The position numbers and the translations under genes were made by a program. Below are positions 1 through 9,966 of a stretch of DNA of 64,000 nt, in pieces. Every line of letters begins with the position of its first letter. Position 1 is the first letter of the stretch. Below the pieces are notes generated by a model, which was given only the letters and a program-made list of their open reading frames with translations, was not told the DNA's origin and ran no database searches. The DNA is from Ophiosphaerella korrae (lineage: Eukaryota; Ascomycota; Dothideomycetes; Pleosporales; Phaeosphaeriaceae), in the NCBI GenBank assembly GCA_028456385.1, contig JALNQF010000010.1, forward strand, positions 186,001 through 250,000, in the 5' to 3' direction.

Positions 1-1076
1 CAGTCACCAATATCCGAAGAAGAATTGGAGGACTTGACCACAATCGGCAGACTGGAATCTTACAAACTTGGCGCTGATGTTCGCGTACGATATCCTAGCC
101 TAAAGGATCCCAAGAAAGTATGGACGTCGACAGCTGAGAGGACTGAAATTTCCGCCAGCTCTTTCATTGACGGACTCGTATCTACAAGCAACAAGTCGGA
201 GCGCGTAGGCATCCAGGAGAACAAAGTATGCGGTGCTGATTCCCTCACCCCATACAAAGGTTGTCCCGAGTACAGCTCATCTTTTGGGAGCAATCAGTCT
301 TCAGTAGGTCACAATCTGAGCCTCATTGACCAGGCCGGTTGGCTAACTCTACCAAGGAATACAAATCTGTGTACACAAAACCTATCTTGGCTCGCCTGCG
401 TGACCTATCCTCAAGCTTTAATTTTACATCGAATGATGTTGTAGCAATGCAACAGCTTTGCGGTTACGAGTCTGTCATTCGTGGAGAGTCATCTTTTTGC
501 TCGTTGGAACTTTTCTCTCCAAACGACTGGTTGTCCTTTGAATACATGAATGACATCATGTACCACTATAACGCCGGTTACGGCAACGAGATCTCTGGCG
601 TTCTAGGATTCCCTTGGTTGAATGCCACTGCATCTAGCCTACTTTCCAACAGATCCGGCCAAGATCTGTACGTATCGTTCACCCATCGCGAGTTACCACC
701 CACAGTCATAGTCGCACTTGGAATTTTTAATAATTCAGCTTCAAGTCAAGCAAAAGACATAAACGCCACTATGCCCCTTAATAAGCCAAATCATGGGCGT
801 GTGTGGAAGTCCTCGCACATTCTACCTTTCTTGACGAACATCGCCATCGAGAAAATGGCATGCGATAGCTACGGCTATGATGTTGGAGAGTATGTTCGAG
901 TATTAGTTAACCAAAGTCCACAGCCACTTGCTTGTGCCGATGGACCGGGGGAAAGCTGTTCCACAACTGCTTTCAAGGACTTTGTTGCGAGCCGAGGGGT
1001 GATGTTCGGTGGATACACCGAGAAGTGTAATCCTGATTACACAAACTCTACTGACTCCTTGACGATTTATCAATAG
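1..1076 (+). CDS. Histidine acid phosphatase (phytase-like), 3' part
   Basis: Partial gene that enters from the left edge already in frame. Exons 1-303 and 357-1076 are joined by a 53-nt phase-0 intron (GTAGGT donor, GCTAAC branch, AG at 355-356). The protein resembles fungal clade-2 histidine phosphatases, which hydrolyse phosphomonoesters such as phytate and are usually secreted. Visible signs are the segment TSTAERTEISASSF near the start, several N-x-S/T sequons, cysteines typical of the secreted enzymes, and an FTHRELPP segment where the family carries its second catalytic motif (HD or HAE in many members, HRE here). The catalytic RHG motif and signal peptide must lie to the left of the window. 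Stop TAG at 1074-1076. The family call is secure; the substrate is not. Confidence 0.85.
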
Positions 1077-1777
1077 TATGCCTAATGACAAGGCTGACGC
1101 AAACCCAATTAATGCTCATAATTTCATCATCGGGCGGCATGGGATAATCTTCGTATGCCTCATTAATGTTGCCTTCGATTTTCTAAGATTAGCTTTGTGA
1201 GCTCCTGCTGCGTTCAAGTACAGTCTACTTCCACTTTTGGTATCAAAGACTTGGATTCTTTGTCTTGTTGAATTGGCGTTTCACCATCCTGTCAACTCGC
1301 CAATCAGGGTTATTGAACAGCGTTTCACTTACAAAATTGACTTACTATGCCGTTAGAACGTAGGATTGAATAAAATAGACGCACAAAAGCTCCAATCAGC
1401 ATCTTCATCTGCATAAAGTGATGATCTTGCGTAAAGGAAACTGTGGTTGGCCCGTTTCCAAGCTTGCCTTGTTAGCGTCGCGGCGCGATTGATCTAGGAT
1501 CTTCAAGGGCTGGATGCGACTAGGCGGCAACACCTCATGTAAACGTGGCCGAAGTGTACTGTGCCTGCGTACATGCATTAGCAGTGGAAAACATGTCCCT
1601 TCCCATTGTTGAGCAGTCGCATACATAAGTAATGTGACTGAAATCACAGAATATTCATATTCTAGGATCGAGGACGTCATGACTACGCGCCCGCCAAAAG
1701 CTAAATCTTGGCTCAACTCAGCCCATCCAGAGCTTCTCGCAACCTAATTCAGTATACACCACCAGTCAGACGTACCA
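1077..1777. other. Intergenic, carB promoter region
   Basis: No convincing coding sequence. It holds the phosphatase 3' flank and the upstream region of carB. GATC tetranucleotides at about 1491, 1498 and 1664 are the only candidate light-response-like elements, and this is weak evidence on its own. Confidence 0.4.
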
Positions 1778-3621
1778 ATGGGGGAATATATTGTCAATGG
1801 AGGGTCGCGGCGCCCAAGTGTCATTATTGTTGGCGCAGGTATTGGGGGCGTCGCGACAGCGGCACGGCTCGCTGCCGCTGGCTGCAAAGTCACTGTAGTC
1901 GAGAAGAATGACTTTTCAGGAGGGAGATGCAGTTTGATACATCGCGGAAACTATGTAAGCAACGTTTCGTGCATTCTGGAACAGAGAATCTAACTGCTCG
2001 CAGCGATTTGATCAAGGCCCGAGTCTTCTCCTCCTACCTCAGCTTTTCCACGAGACGTTCCAGGACCTGGGCACTACTTTACGGGGCGAAGGCCTCGAGC
2101 TTGTCAAGTGCGAGCCGAATTATACTGTCCATTTCCATGATGGGACTGCGTTCAAACTCTCGACCGACATTGCCATGATGAAGAATGAGGTTGAGCGTTT
2201 CGAGGGTAAAGAGGGGTTCGAGCGCTATCTTGGCTTTTTACAAGAGTCGCATCGGCATTACGAACATTCAATCACTCACATACTCAAGAAGAATTTCCCT
2301 TCATTTCTGAGCATGCTGCGCCCAAAGCTCTTGCAACATCTCCATGAACTCCATCCGTTCGAGAGCGTGTATAGAAGAGCGAGTTTGTACTTTTATACCG
2401 AGAGGCTGAGAAGAGTTTTTACATTCGCGAGCATGTACATGGGAATGAGTCCTTTCGATGCTCCAGGGACCTATAGCCTGCTTCAGTACACGGAATTGGC
2501 TGAGGGAATATGGTATCCCATCGGTGGATTCCACAAGGTATGTGCATCAAGACTCGTACCATTTGTCATACTGAACAAGTCAGGTGGTCGAAGCACTGGT
2601 GAAGATTGGCTCACGCTTGGGCGTTGAGTATCATTTCAATCGTCCAATCGGGAAGATTCAGGTTTCGCCTGATAGCAAGCGAGCGACAGGCATCACTTTC
2701 CAGGATTCTAGTAGGGAGCCAATGAGTGCCGATGTTGTCATTTGCAATGCCGATTTGATATATGCGTATAATGAGCTCCTACCACCCACTACATACGGAC
2801 AATCACTGGCGAAACGCGAGACTTCATGTTCAAGCATATCCTTTTATTGGGCGCTTGATAAGCAGTTTGCAGAACTTTCAGCTCACAACATTTTCCTAGC
2901 TGAAGATTACAGAGAAAGCTTCGATAGCATTTTCAAGGAGCATCTATTACCAGAGCAGCCGAGCTTTTACGTCAACGTACCCTCTCGCGTTGATCCATCT
3001 GCAGCACCCCCAGGATGCGAATCTCTTGTTGTCTTGGTACCTGTGAGCCACTTATTTGACTCAAAGACCGACTCACACAAGGGTGCTCGGAACATGCCGG
3101 GGACTACACAGGATTGGGACACAATGGTCGCCGATGCCCGGAAAACGATACTCAAAACTATCGAATCTCGACTGAAGATATCGCTTGGCCCTCATATCAT
3201 TGATGAAGTGATCAATACACCACCAACATGGCGTACCAGTTTCAACCTCGATCGTGGAGCAATCCTTGGCTTAAGCCACTCGTTCTTTAACGTTCTCAGC
3301 TTCCGTCCAAAGACAAAGCACGCGACAATCGACGATCTGTTTTTTGTTGGCGCAAGTGCACATCCAGGAACCGGGGTGCCCATCGTGCTTGCAGGAGCTA
3401 AATTAGTCACCGAACAGGTCCTCCAACATTTACAACTGGAGAAGCGCCTACCAGACTTGAAGTCTGACAAGATGAAAGACTACAATAGCGTCAGCCCGTT
3501 GGACGTCAAACATAGTACCGCATACGTGTCGTGGCCTCGTTGGGGCTTAGCCATCTTTCTGACGCTCCTGTTATGGACAATTTCGGGACGGGCGTATCGG
3601 GAATACTCCATGCCTACTTAA
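1778..3621 (+). CDS. carB: Phytoene desaturase (CarB/AL-1 type)
   Basis: Three exons, 1778-1954, 2004-2537 and 2584-3621, with phase-0 introns of 49 and 46 nt, giving 582 aa, the usual length for fungal phytoene desaturases. The enzyme introduces the double bonds that convert colourless phytoene to lycopene-type carotenes at membranes, using FAD. The N-terminus carries the dinucleotide-binding motif VGAGIGG (residues 19-25) followed by GGRCSLI. After the first splice comes RFDQGPSLLLLP, a hallmark of the family. The C-terminal region has the GASAHPGTGVP segment, and a single hydrophobic segment close to the end probably anchors the protein. ATG 1778 fits because the Rossmann motif follows after about 18 residues. 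It belongs with carRA, carX and carO further right but is separated from them by two unrelated genes. Confidence 0.95.
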
Positions 3622-5087
3622 AAGGACTATTTTTATATTTAACATGGACGATGCAAAGGAATATGATTTGCTATAGTCAATAGGCCCCAAGAAGGTTCTG
3701 CACAACCGAGCGTTTCCTGTGGTGATTGTAAGAGAGATTAATGATATGAATGAAATAGTATCTTCAGCTTCGACATAAACATCTACTCAGAGTCAACGTG
3801 CGGGTGGCTAGCATTTTTTGCTTGTTCATTCGCATGTTAAATAAACCCGCGACTAAGTCCTCAGATACGGCAGAAACCAATTCATGATTATTTTCATTGA
3901 ATGAGAGCCTGGAAACAATGGAAAAGATTGATATCAGAGGCGTGCGCAATACAAGACCGTCATAATTGCGACCTATGAAACATGTTATCGTTTTTCGAGA
4001 AGCTGCCTGGTTTATTGTTTGGACGCTTGCAAAGTACAGTCACGTGAAAGAGCTCATGGTAATTTTGACAGCCGCCTCAGAATGATCAATACGTAAGAGT
4101 GACGGCTATGCGTTCAGCAAATCAACATTATACATGTCGATTGAGCTAGCAGCAGGACCGCGGTAACAAAAACCTCAGGAAAGTAATATTTACGGCTTCA
4201 CAATGGCGATAAACAGAATAATGGTGAATTTCATGCTCTTTCACGCGCAAAATTTCTTTATACAAGTTTACAATGTCTTTCAGGAAGAGCAACACCACTG
4301 TTCCGGACCCAAACTTTACGCTTAGGGATGAATAGTCTTGTTGTGTCAATCGTGCCCAAAGAAGTGCACTTTGTTCAATTACTCATAGCTTACTTGTAAA
4401 GAAAAATAAGATAAAATAAGAACCACTTAATCCAGCTATTGTACGACTGCAAACTGACTACAGCACGTGTATGCCTTCCTACGCCTACTGATCCATGTTA
4501 GGCTATTGCTACCGATTGGATTCTTGGCGTAGTTGTATAGAGCTGCGTTCTTGCAGTTATGCAAGACTGTTCTGATCAGCCAGATGATGTAGCATCACTA
4601 CCAGGTACTCCAATATTGTGACGCCTCCTATAGCCGTTCCTATGCGATGTACGCAAGACGTCATAGTATCTATTTGGCTCTAGGTCTAAGTGACCAAGTC
4701 AAATGCAGATGGGCTGATATACATCTGTAGTTTCTCGGAACTTGGCCACGTTCTAGACGAAGTACGGATACTTGAATATCTAAGTACTACCCGACATAAG
4801 TAGTATAGTCGTATTCATGGCTGTGGGGAGATGCGGCCGAGTGTTACTGTTGTTGAGATATAGTTATGTCTCAGGATTCGTTTTAACAGTCTTAAAGAAC
4901 GCAGGCACAAATCACGTGGTGTTCGCTCGTAGAGTTATAAAATGGTAGAATTAATAGCGGCGATCGTACAAGATCAATCGTCGGGATTCTAGTCCAACCT
5001 GCACATTCCATCTACTACGATTTACTGACATTATCATACGCTTACTATTGCCGTATTCTTTTATTGCAACTTATTTACTCAATTATT
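3622..5087. other. Intergenic, 1.5 kb, no gene seen
   Basis: AT-richer non-coding sequence between carB and the kinase-like gene. Short open frames here have no family resemblance and no consistent splice partners. I see no repeat or RNA gene. Confidence 0.5.
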
Positions 5088-6298
5088 ATGCTGCCAATAC
5101 AGGATTTGTTGATGAAGCACTGGGGCACTGTCGATGTGAAGGAGATCAAGCGCTTGATGGATGAGCGGAAACGAATCATGAGACCAAACCATATCACTAA
5201 ACATCCGTATTATGCACCTGATGAGTCTCTTCCCCCTCTCCCCACCCCTCTAGAGTGTGAGGAAGTTATAGAGAACACAAGTACGGACGAAGAGGGCTAC
5301 GAGATAGATATACACAACTTTAATTCTGTATACGGAATTCTTCGACAATTTAGATACGAAGAAGCTGTAAACGTAAGGGAATCATAGAAGCTGACAAAGC
5401 CCACACTAACATGAAATTTCAGGAACTCGATAATATACTATTTCTACATAAGCATGGCTTTAGGACTCCAAAAGCATATGCTCTTTACCATCACCAAGCA
5501 AAAAATGGCTATTATTATTTTTATCTCGTAGTGGACTGGATCAAAGGCATCAGATTTGTAAACGATGAACACTTTTACAAACTGGAGAAGGAGGTTCAGA
5601 GGAAATTGATCCACAAAATAGGTGAACAGCTCAAGCAACTACGTTCGATTCCACCACCACAGCCAAATTATTACGGTCGTGTTAATGACCAGTGCTTTAA
5701 GCCATGGGAATTGACATTGCGTACTAAGAGATATAAAGAATGTGGGCCTTTTTATTCATCTGAAGCATATCTCGAGCAGTGTTGGGAAAGTTTAGAATTC
5801 CGAATTGTTGAGAGGTTGGTCTTTATGCAATTACATAAGTTGAACAGAAAAGAAAGAGGTGAAATGGACCAAGATGAAGAAAGCAAGTGGGGTGGACGCA
5901 TGCGAGAGCCTACTCCCAGAATGCAAATGATAGAAACCGTTTTCCGGGGCATGTTTGACAATCCCAAAGCTGCGCAATCAGTACTTTCTCTTGCGCCTGC
6001 GACGACAGGAGATTTCATTTTCATGTATCCTAAATCGTATATTCCAGATCCTACCAATCCTTATAAGGGAATCGAAGACTTTGAGGTCATGATGGTTCTA
6101 TGCGACAGGTTATCTTGGCATCCAGTTTGGGTTGAACCAAGTTTTGTTGTAGGGCATCGTTGTTTTTTACCACACTGTAGAGATGGCGAGTACGAACACA
6201 TCTTGTCCGAATATATGCAACCGTTTCCCTATGGAGAGGCAAAGGCTTGGTCGGAATTTAGGGAATGGATCGGTCAAGACTTGCTGGGGAGTTACTAA
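5088..6298 (+). CDS. APH/protein-kinase-like protein with degenerate catalytic motifs
   Basis: Two exons, 5088-5372 and 5423-6298, with a 50-nt phase-0 intron (GTAAGG donor, CTAAC branch), giving about 386 aa. The layout recalls the fungal aminoglycoside-phosphotransferase/choline-kinase-like family: a hinge-like YLVVDWIKGIRF, then LRSIPPPQPNYYGRV (commonly 'lr.lp.p..g.yG.v' in the family), GPFYSSEAYLEQ, and a C-terminal DRLSWHPVWVEP that lines up with 'DWe.agw.P.ywE'. The expected catalytic HGD...N stretch appears as TTGDFIFMYP, so the histidine and the metal-binding asparagine are not recognisable. That suggests a pseudokinase or an eroded enzyme. ATG 5088 is the first methionine of the frame; 5112 is an alternative. 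The gene lies inside the carotenoid cluster, but nothing in the sequence ties it to that pathway. Confidence 0.6.
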
Positions 6299-6350
6299 CA
6301 CATCACAAAGACCGATAATAGATAAGACACCAATTAGATCAGCTTACGAC

Positions 6351-6935
6351 TCAATTTTCCAACTCCTCAGGTAATACATCGAAAAATCCAAATCCAAATA
6401 ACTCCCCAGGTACATGTGCACGCTCGTCCGTCTTTGGCCACAGTACTGATGTAATCAACTGGTCGACACAACTCAAAGATGTCTTTCCTGCGTCAAAGTT
6501 AGCACACGGAAAGGTGATGTGATCATTCCGACTTACACCAACCTTCAATCTTGAGAGGGTTGAGAGGGTTTTTTGGGGCAACAGGAGGTATCGAGAAGAT
6601 CCTTCTCCTCCGCATCCTTGACCACCTTGTTCTCCCAAGCTTCGAATACCTTTTCCACATCTTGACTGCCAATTTGAGGGATTGCTGTATTTCAGCCAAT
6701 CGGCCAAAATTATGCCGACTCTTGTGTTTGACGTTTCCGAGTTGCATACCGGGTTTTGTAACACCGTGTTCTTCATTGTGTCTAGATAGAACACAACCCC
6801 TCTTCTATATCCTCTCTGTACGGGATCGTCGCGTGAGTACAGGGGAAGGGCGGGGATTTTGGTCCCATTGGAGCCGGGGGGGGGGGGCCATTGTAAGTGA
6901 TGTGGTACACTTCCGAAAGTTCAGATGGGTCGTAC
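6351..6935 (-). pseudogene. Unresolved minus-strand hypothetical, possibly broken
   Basis: Coding-like stretches lie on the minus strand in several frames. One begins with an ATG near 6935 and reads through a proline run encoded by a 12-base C tract (plus-strand G12 at 6876-6887), then PLYSRDDPVQRGYRRG, down to a GTATGC donor-like site near 6746. A second frame between about 6690 and 6545 reads DVEKVFEAWENKVVKDAEEK and ends in TGA. A third, after a CGCAG acceptor at about 6498, encodes KTSLSCVDQLITS and ends at 6351. No splice combination I tried keeps all three in one frame. It is either a gene with introns I cannot place or a copy with indels. No family recognised. Confidence 0.35.
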
Positions 6936-8018
6936 ATAGGTTGTACGTTAGACATTTTGGCGTTGGGAAGGCGATGTGCGAACGAAGTAGTTGGTTTCTG
7001 AAAGTGTGAGCAATGCTGTGTCGTTTTGATGTTGGGGAGGTGATTTGAGAATGAACCAGTTGGCTTCTGAAAGCGTGAGCAATGCTGCGATGTTTTCGAA
7101 AGTTGGATCTGCTCTTGCGCTGGTACTCCAGAGGTTTTTATATATCATGTTGGCGGACTACACCCCTATGAGTGATCAAAGACAAGCGGCTAATAGAAGA
7201 AGACATTGCTTCCGCGCCCAGGACCAAGCGCCGCCACAGGCAGGCAGCAAGCGCGACAATAATTACTTTCTAGCCTGAGACAATTTAAGAGTAGCAATTC
7301 ATGGCCGATGTGGCTAGAACAAAGCCATAGGCATAGGAATCTTTGTTTGCGAGCCCGGAAACGTACGGACCACATGGTTGGCACGACTCACTGCATATGC
7401 AGGTTCGCTTGCAAACTACTCGTGCATTGAGGGTACCCTTGCACTGTGTCACCATGCTTCTGGTTTACTTCCGGTGTTTTCATAATCTAGGGTAAGCTGC
7501 AAAGTAGCATGTAGCCAGAGGGAAACATTTCCGAACTGCCGATGAAGAATCGGGATTTGTTCATGAGCTCTATTATCGTGCGACGAAGCGGGCCAAAGCT
7601 TGCTATCACCTCCTAAGAAAGGTAAAATTTGCCAAACAAATTGCATGCAGAAGTACCGCACCGGCTTTGCTCCGGTGTAGTGAGTTTTGGAGAACACATT
7701 GCACTGAGGGCCAAGGCGTAAGTTGCATCCCTGGACTGGTTGACAGGCAGGGAAGGACAATGAAAACTGTTGGCTCGGTAAGCAGCAAGACGGGGCATTA
7801 GAGATGTACGTAAAATCGGCATTCCTGCATTTAGAATACAAAGAGACTCGTCATCAACATAAAGGCAAAGAGATGGTGCATCTTGCTGGGAAGTGATCGC
7901 TGTTGGAACTGCTCGGCGGAAATATTATCAACAATACAAAAACTGCTTCCCATCTTCACCGCATTCCTCCACTGATGTATGGGTTCCATTCTTAGTGCAC
8001 AGGGACCAAAGGAACCAT
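6936..8018. other. Intergenic between hypothetical and carO 3' end
   Basis: Contains an imperfect tandem duplication (listed separately) and otherwise only short frames with no support. Confidence 0.4.
6952..7088. repeat. Imperfect tandem duplication, 2 x ~68 bp
   Basis: Two adjacent ~68-bp units share the core TGGNTTCTGAAAGNGTGAGCAATGCTG and the flanking GTTGGGNAGG pattern, with a number of substitutions between them. On the minus strand both units are open in the same frame (ALLTLSE repeated). It could be the relic of a small repeat-containing exon upstream of the hypothetical gene, or a simple local duplication. Confidence 0.6.
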
Positions 8019-9318
8019 TTAAACAGGCCCATCGATGGCTGGATTTGCCGCAGGTGCAACTGCCTGCAGAAGATGGAGATTAGGAAATCTGTGCATTCGT
8101 GATTGCATGACATTGCAAGCAATGGCATTTTAGAATAACTTACCGGCTTCCTTTTCTCTCGAACGACAGCATCATCTTCGTAGTCTTTGATAGCCAGTCC
8201 AAGGCGAGCAGGATCAATGTCCTTGTGACCCCAAATGAGGAGGGCGCCGAAAATAGGCTTCGCGAGAAAATCGAGTATACCATAGAACACGGCTTCGGAA
8301 TCAGGAGCGATTATATTTCCGCCTAGAGTTTAAGATTGTGTGGTCAGTGGATGTGGTGGGAGTACATTGCGCACAGGCTCGCTCACCTTCGCTAACACCC
8401 CATGCGATCGGGTACAAAATCCCTAAATATGTCAAATTAGAAACAAACTCCTTTATCAGGAATTTTCGCAAGCACGTACAGAGAAAAGCTGTGAGCGAAC
8501 CACACATGAGAAAACTCCGCTCGACGTCTTTTCCGTAACTGCGAGAGTGCAGGCGCGCCTCCCAGACCAGCTGATATACAATATAAACAAGCGCAACACA
8601 CCCTACACATTGTCAGTACTTCTGTCTCATGCCTTGGTCGTAAACTTACCAAACACAAAGTATGCCCACTTGTACCTCGTTTCAACCAGCGCGCCAATAA
8701 GCCCGGTAATAATCATGATCTCATCAACGAGAATGACCCAAAAGATAGTAGGCCAGGGTAAGCCAGCTGTAAGCAAAAGATCAAGCAAAAGTAGCGGCGT
8801 GGTAATAACCCAATCAATATAGCGCACATAATAAATTGCGCGATACGTTCCGGATACTCTCGGGTTCGACCTAGCATATTCGACATGGATGGGTGTGAAA
8901 CCAAGATTTGCGCCCATGGTGAAGTATGCAATGGCCGCGACGAAGACTACGGCGGCTGTGATGTAATGGAAGATCCGGTCGCGACGGTGTTTGCGGAATG
9001 CGAGGCCGATGAAGGCGAACCCGGCAACTATGCAGACGGCATCAGCCTCGGTGTGTTGTGTGCTGTGGGTGGATACGTACAGGCCATTGCAGCACATATC
9101 GCGAAGTAGAAGTCTGAGCCATGGGAAGTGATGGCTATGTCAGCAGTTGCACCGTTTACCTTGTACATGGTCAGTGGTGTGGTACGGACCCATTGCTTGA
9201 GACTCATTACTTACGGTATTCCCTGTTACCAAGTCAGCAAAGCTTTACAAAGAGGGCGATATTGTATAAACATACCATTGATGTTGACCGCGTCGTTCTT
9301 GCGTGGTAGTAGATCCAT
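8019..9318 (-). CDS. carO: Microbial-type opsin, proton-pump class (CarO-like)
   Basis: Eight exons on the minus strand: 9318-9276, 9222-9215, 9159-9081, 9027-8650, 8602-8480, 8422-8387, 8322-8144 and 8063-8019. All junctions are GT-AG and in phase, giving 296 aa. It is a seven-helix membrane protein binding retinal as a Schiff base on Lys244 (DFLAKPIFG). Helix C reads RYIDWVITTPLLLLDL, keeping both the counter-ion Asp115 and the proton-donor Asp126 (bacteriorhodopsin D85 and D96). That points to a light-driven proton pump rather than a NOP-1-like sensor. The N-terminal ADIAITSHGSD and the SEGGNIIAPDSEA stretch are typical of the CarO/Ustilago-type group. Exon 2 is only 8 nt but is needed to keep the frame. 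Neighbouring carX should supply the retinal. Confidence 0.93.
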
Positions 9319-9966
9319 ATCTCTAACGATATTGAGCAATGTATTCGAAGCTGTAGATTTTGTTTTGATTGTGAAGCAAGAAAGACTTCTTTACGAGTAC
9401 AGCCTGGATACAGAATGGAATTACATACTTATTGCTTTTTGATAGACCCAACGCGGTGGGTACATGACGACATTCTGATCTCGTGCCAGAACGAAGCTCT
9501 AGCGTAGAGAGTCGATGCTTCGTCGCAAACGATCCACAGCCAAAATCGATATGTAGTAGTCTTGACAAGCCATGCATTTATCGATCCAACCAGCGCTTCT
9601 TACACATACGGCAGTTAGGCATGTGCAGGCGTTTAGTGCCGTCAACCAGTCACAACACGCAGGCAATTCCAACCGAAGGGCGTCGACATCACGACAAAGC
9701 ATTTAAAGTAGCTGCTAGTGTGTAAACAGCATAGTTTCGGCTATGCCCCACCCCTTGTTCATGGATTAAGCTTTCCTTGTGAGCTTACTCTAACTACGTA
9801 TTTATCTATTAGTTTGGAAATCGCCGTTTTTTTGGTACGTACCTCGCAGCGGCATTTCCCGTCATTGCGATCTAAGCGTAGAGGGAATACGACTTCAATG
9901 CTTTGGATTGATATATCCCACTTGGCCTACTATCCTTACGATCTAAACACCATGTGTGGAAGACCT
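9319..9966. promoter_or_regulatory. carO upstream region with four CGATC(C/T) sites
   Basis: The 648 bp between the carO start codon and the carX stop codon has no credible gene. CGATCY occurs at 9530, 9582, 9868 and 9939. GATC-containing elements are bound by the White Collar light regulator in Neurospora; a similar role here is inference. The carX 3' end also falls in this stretch. Confidence 0.3.
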
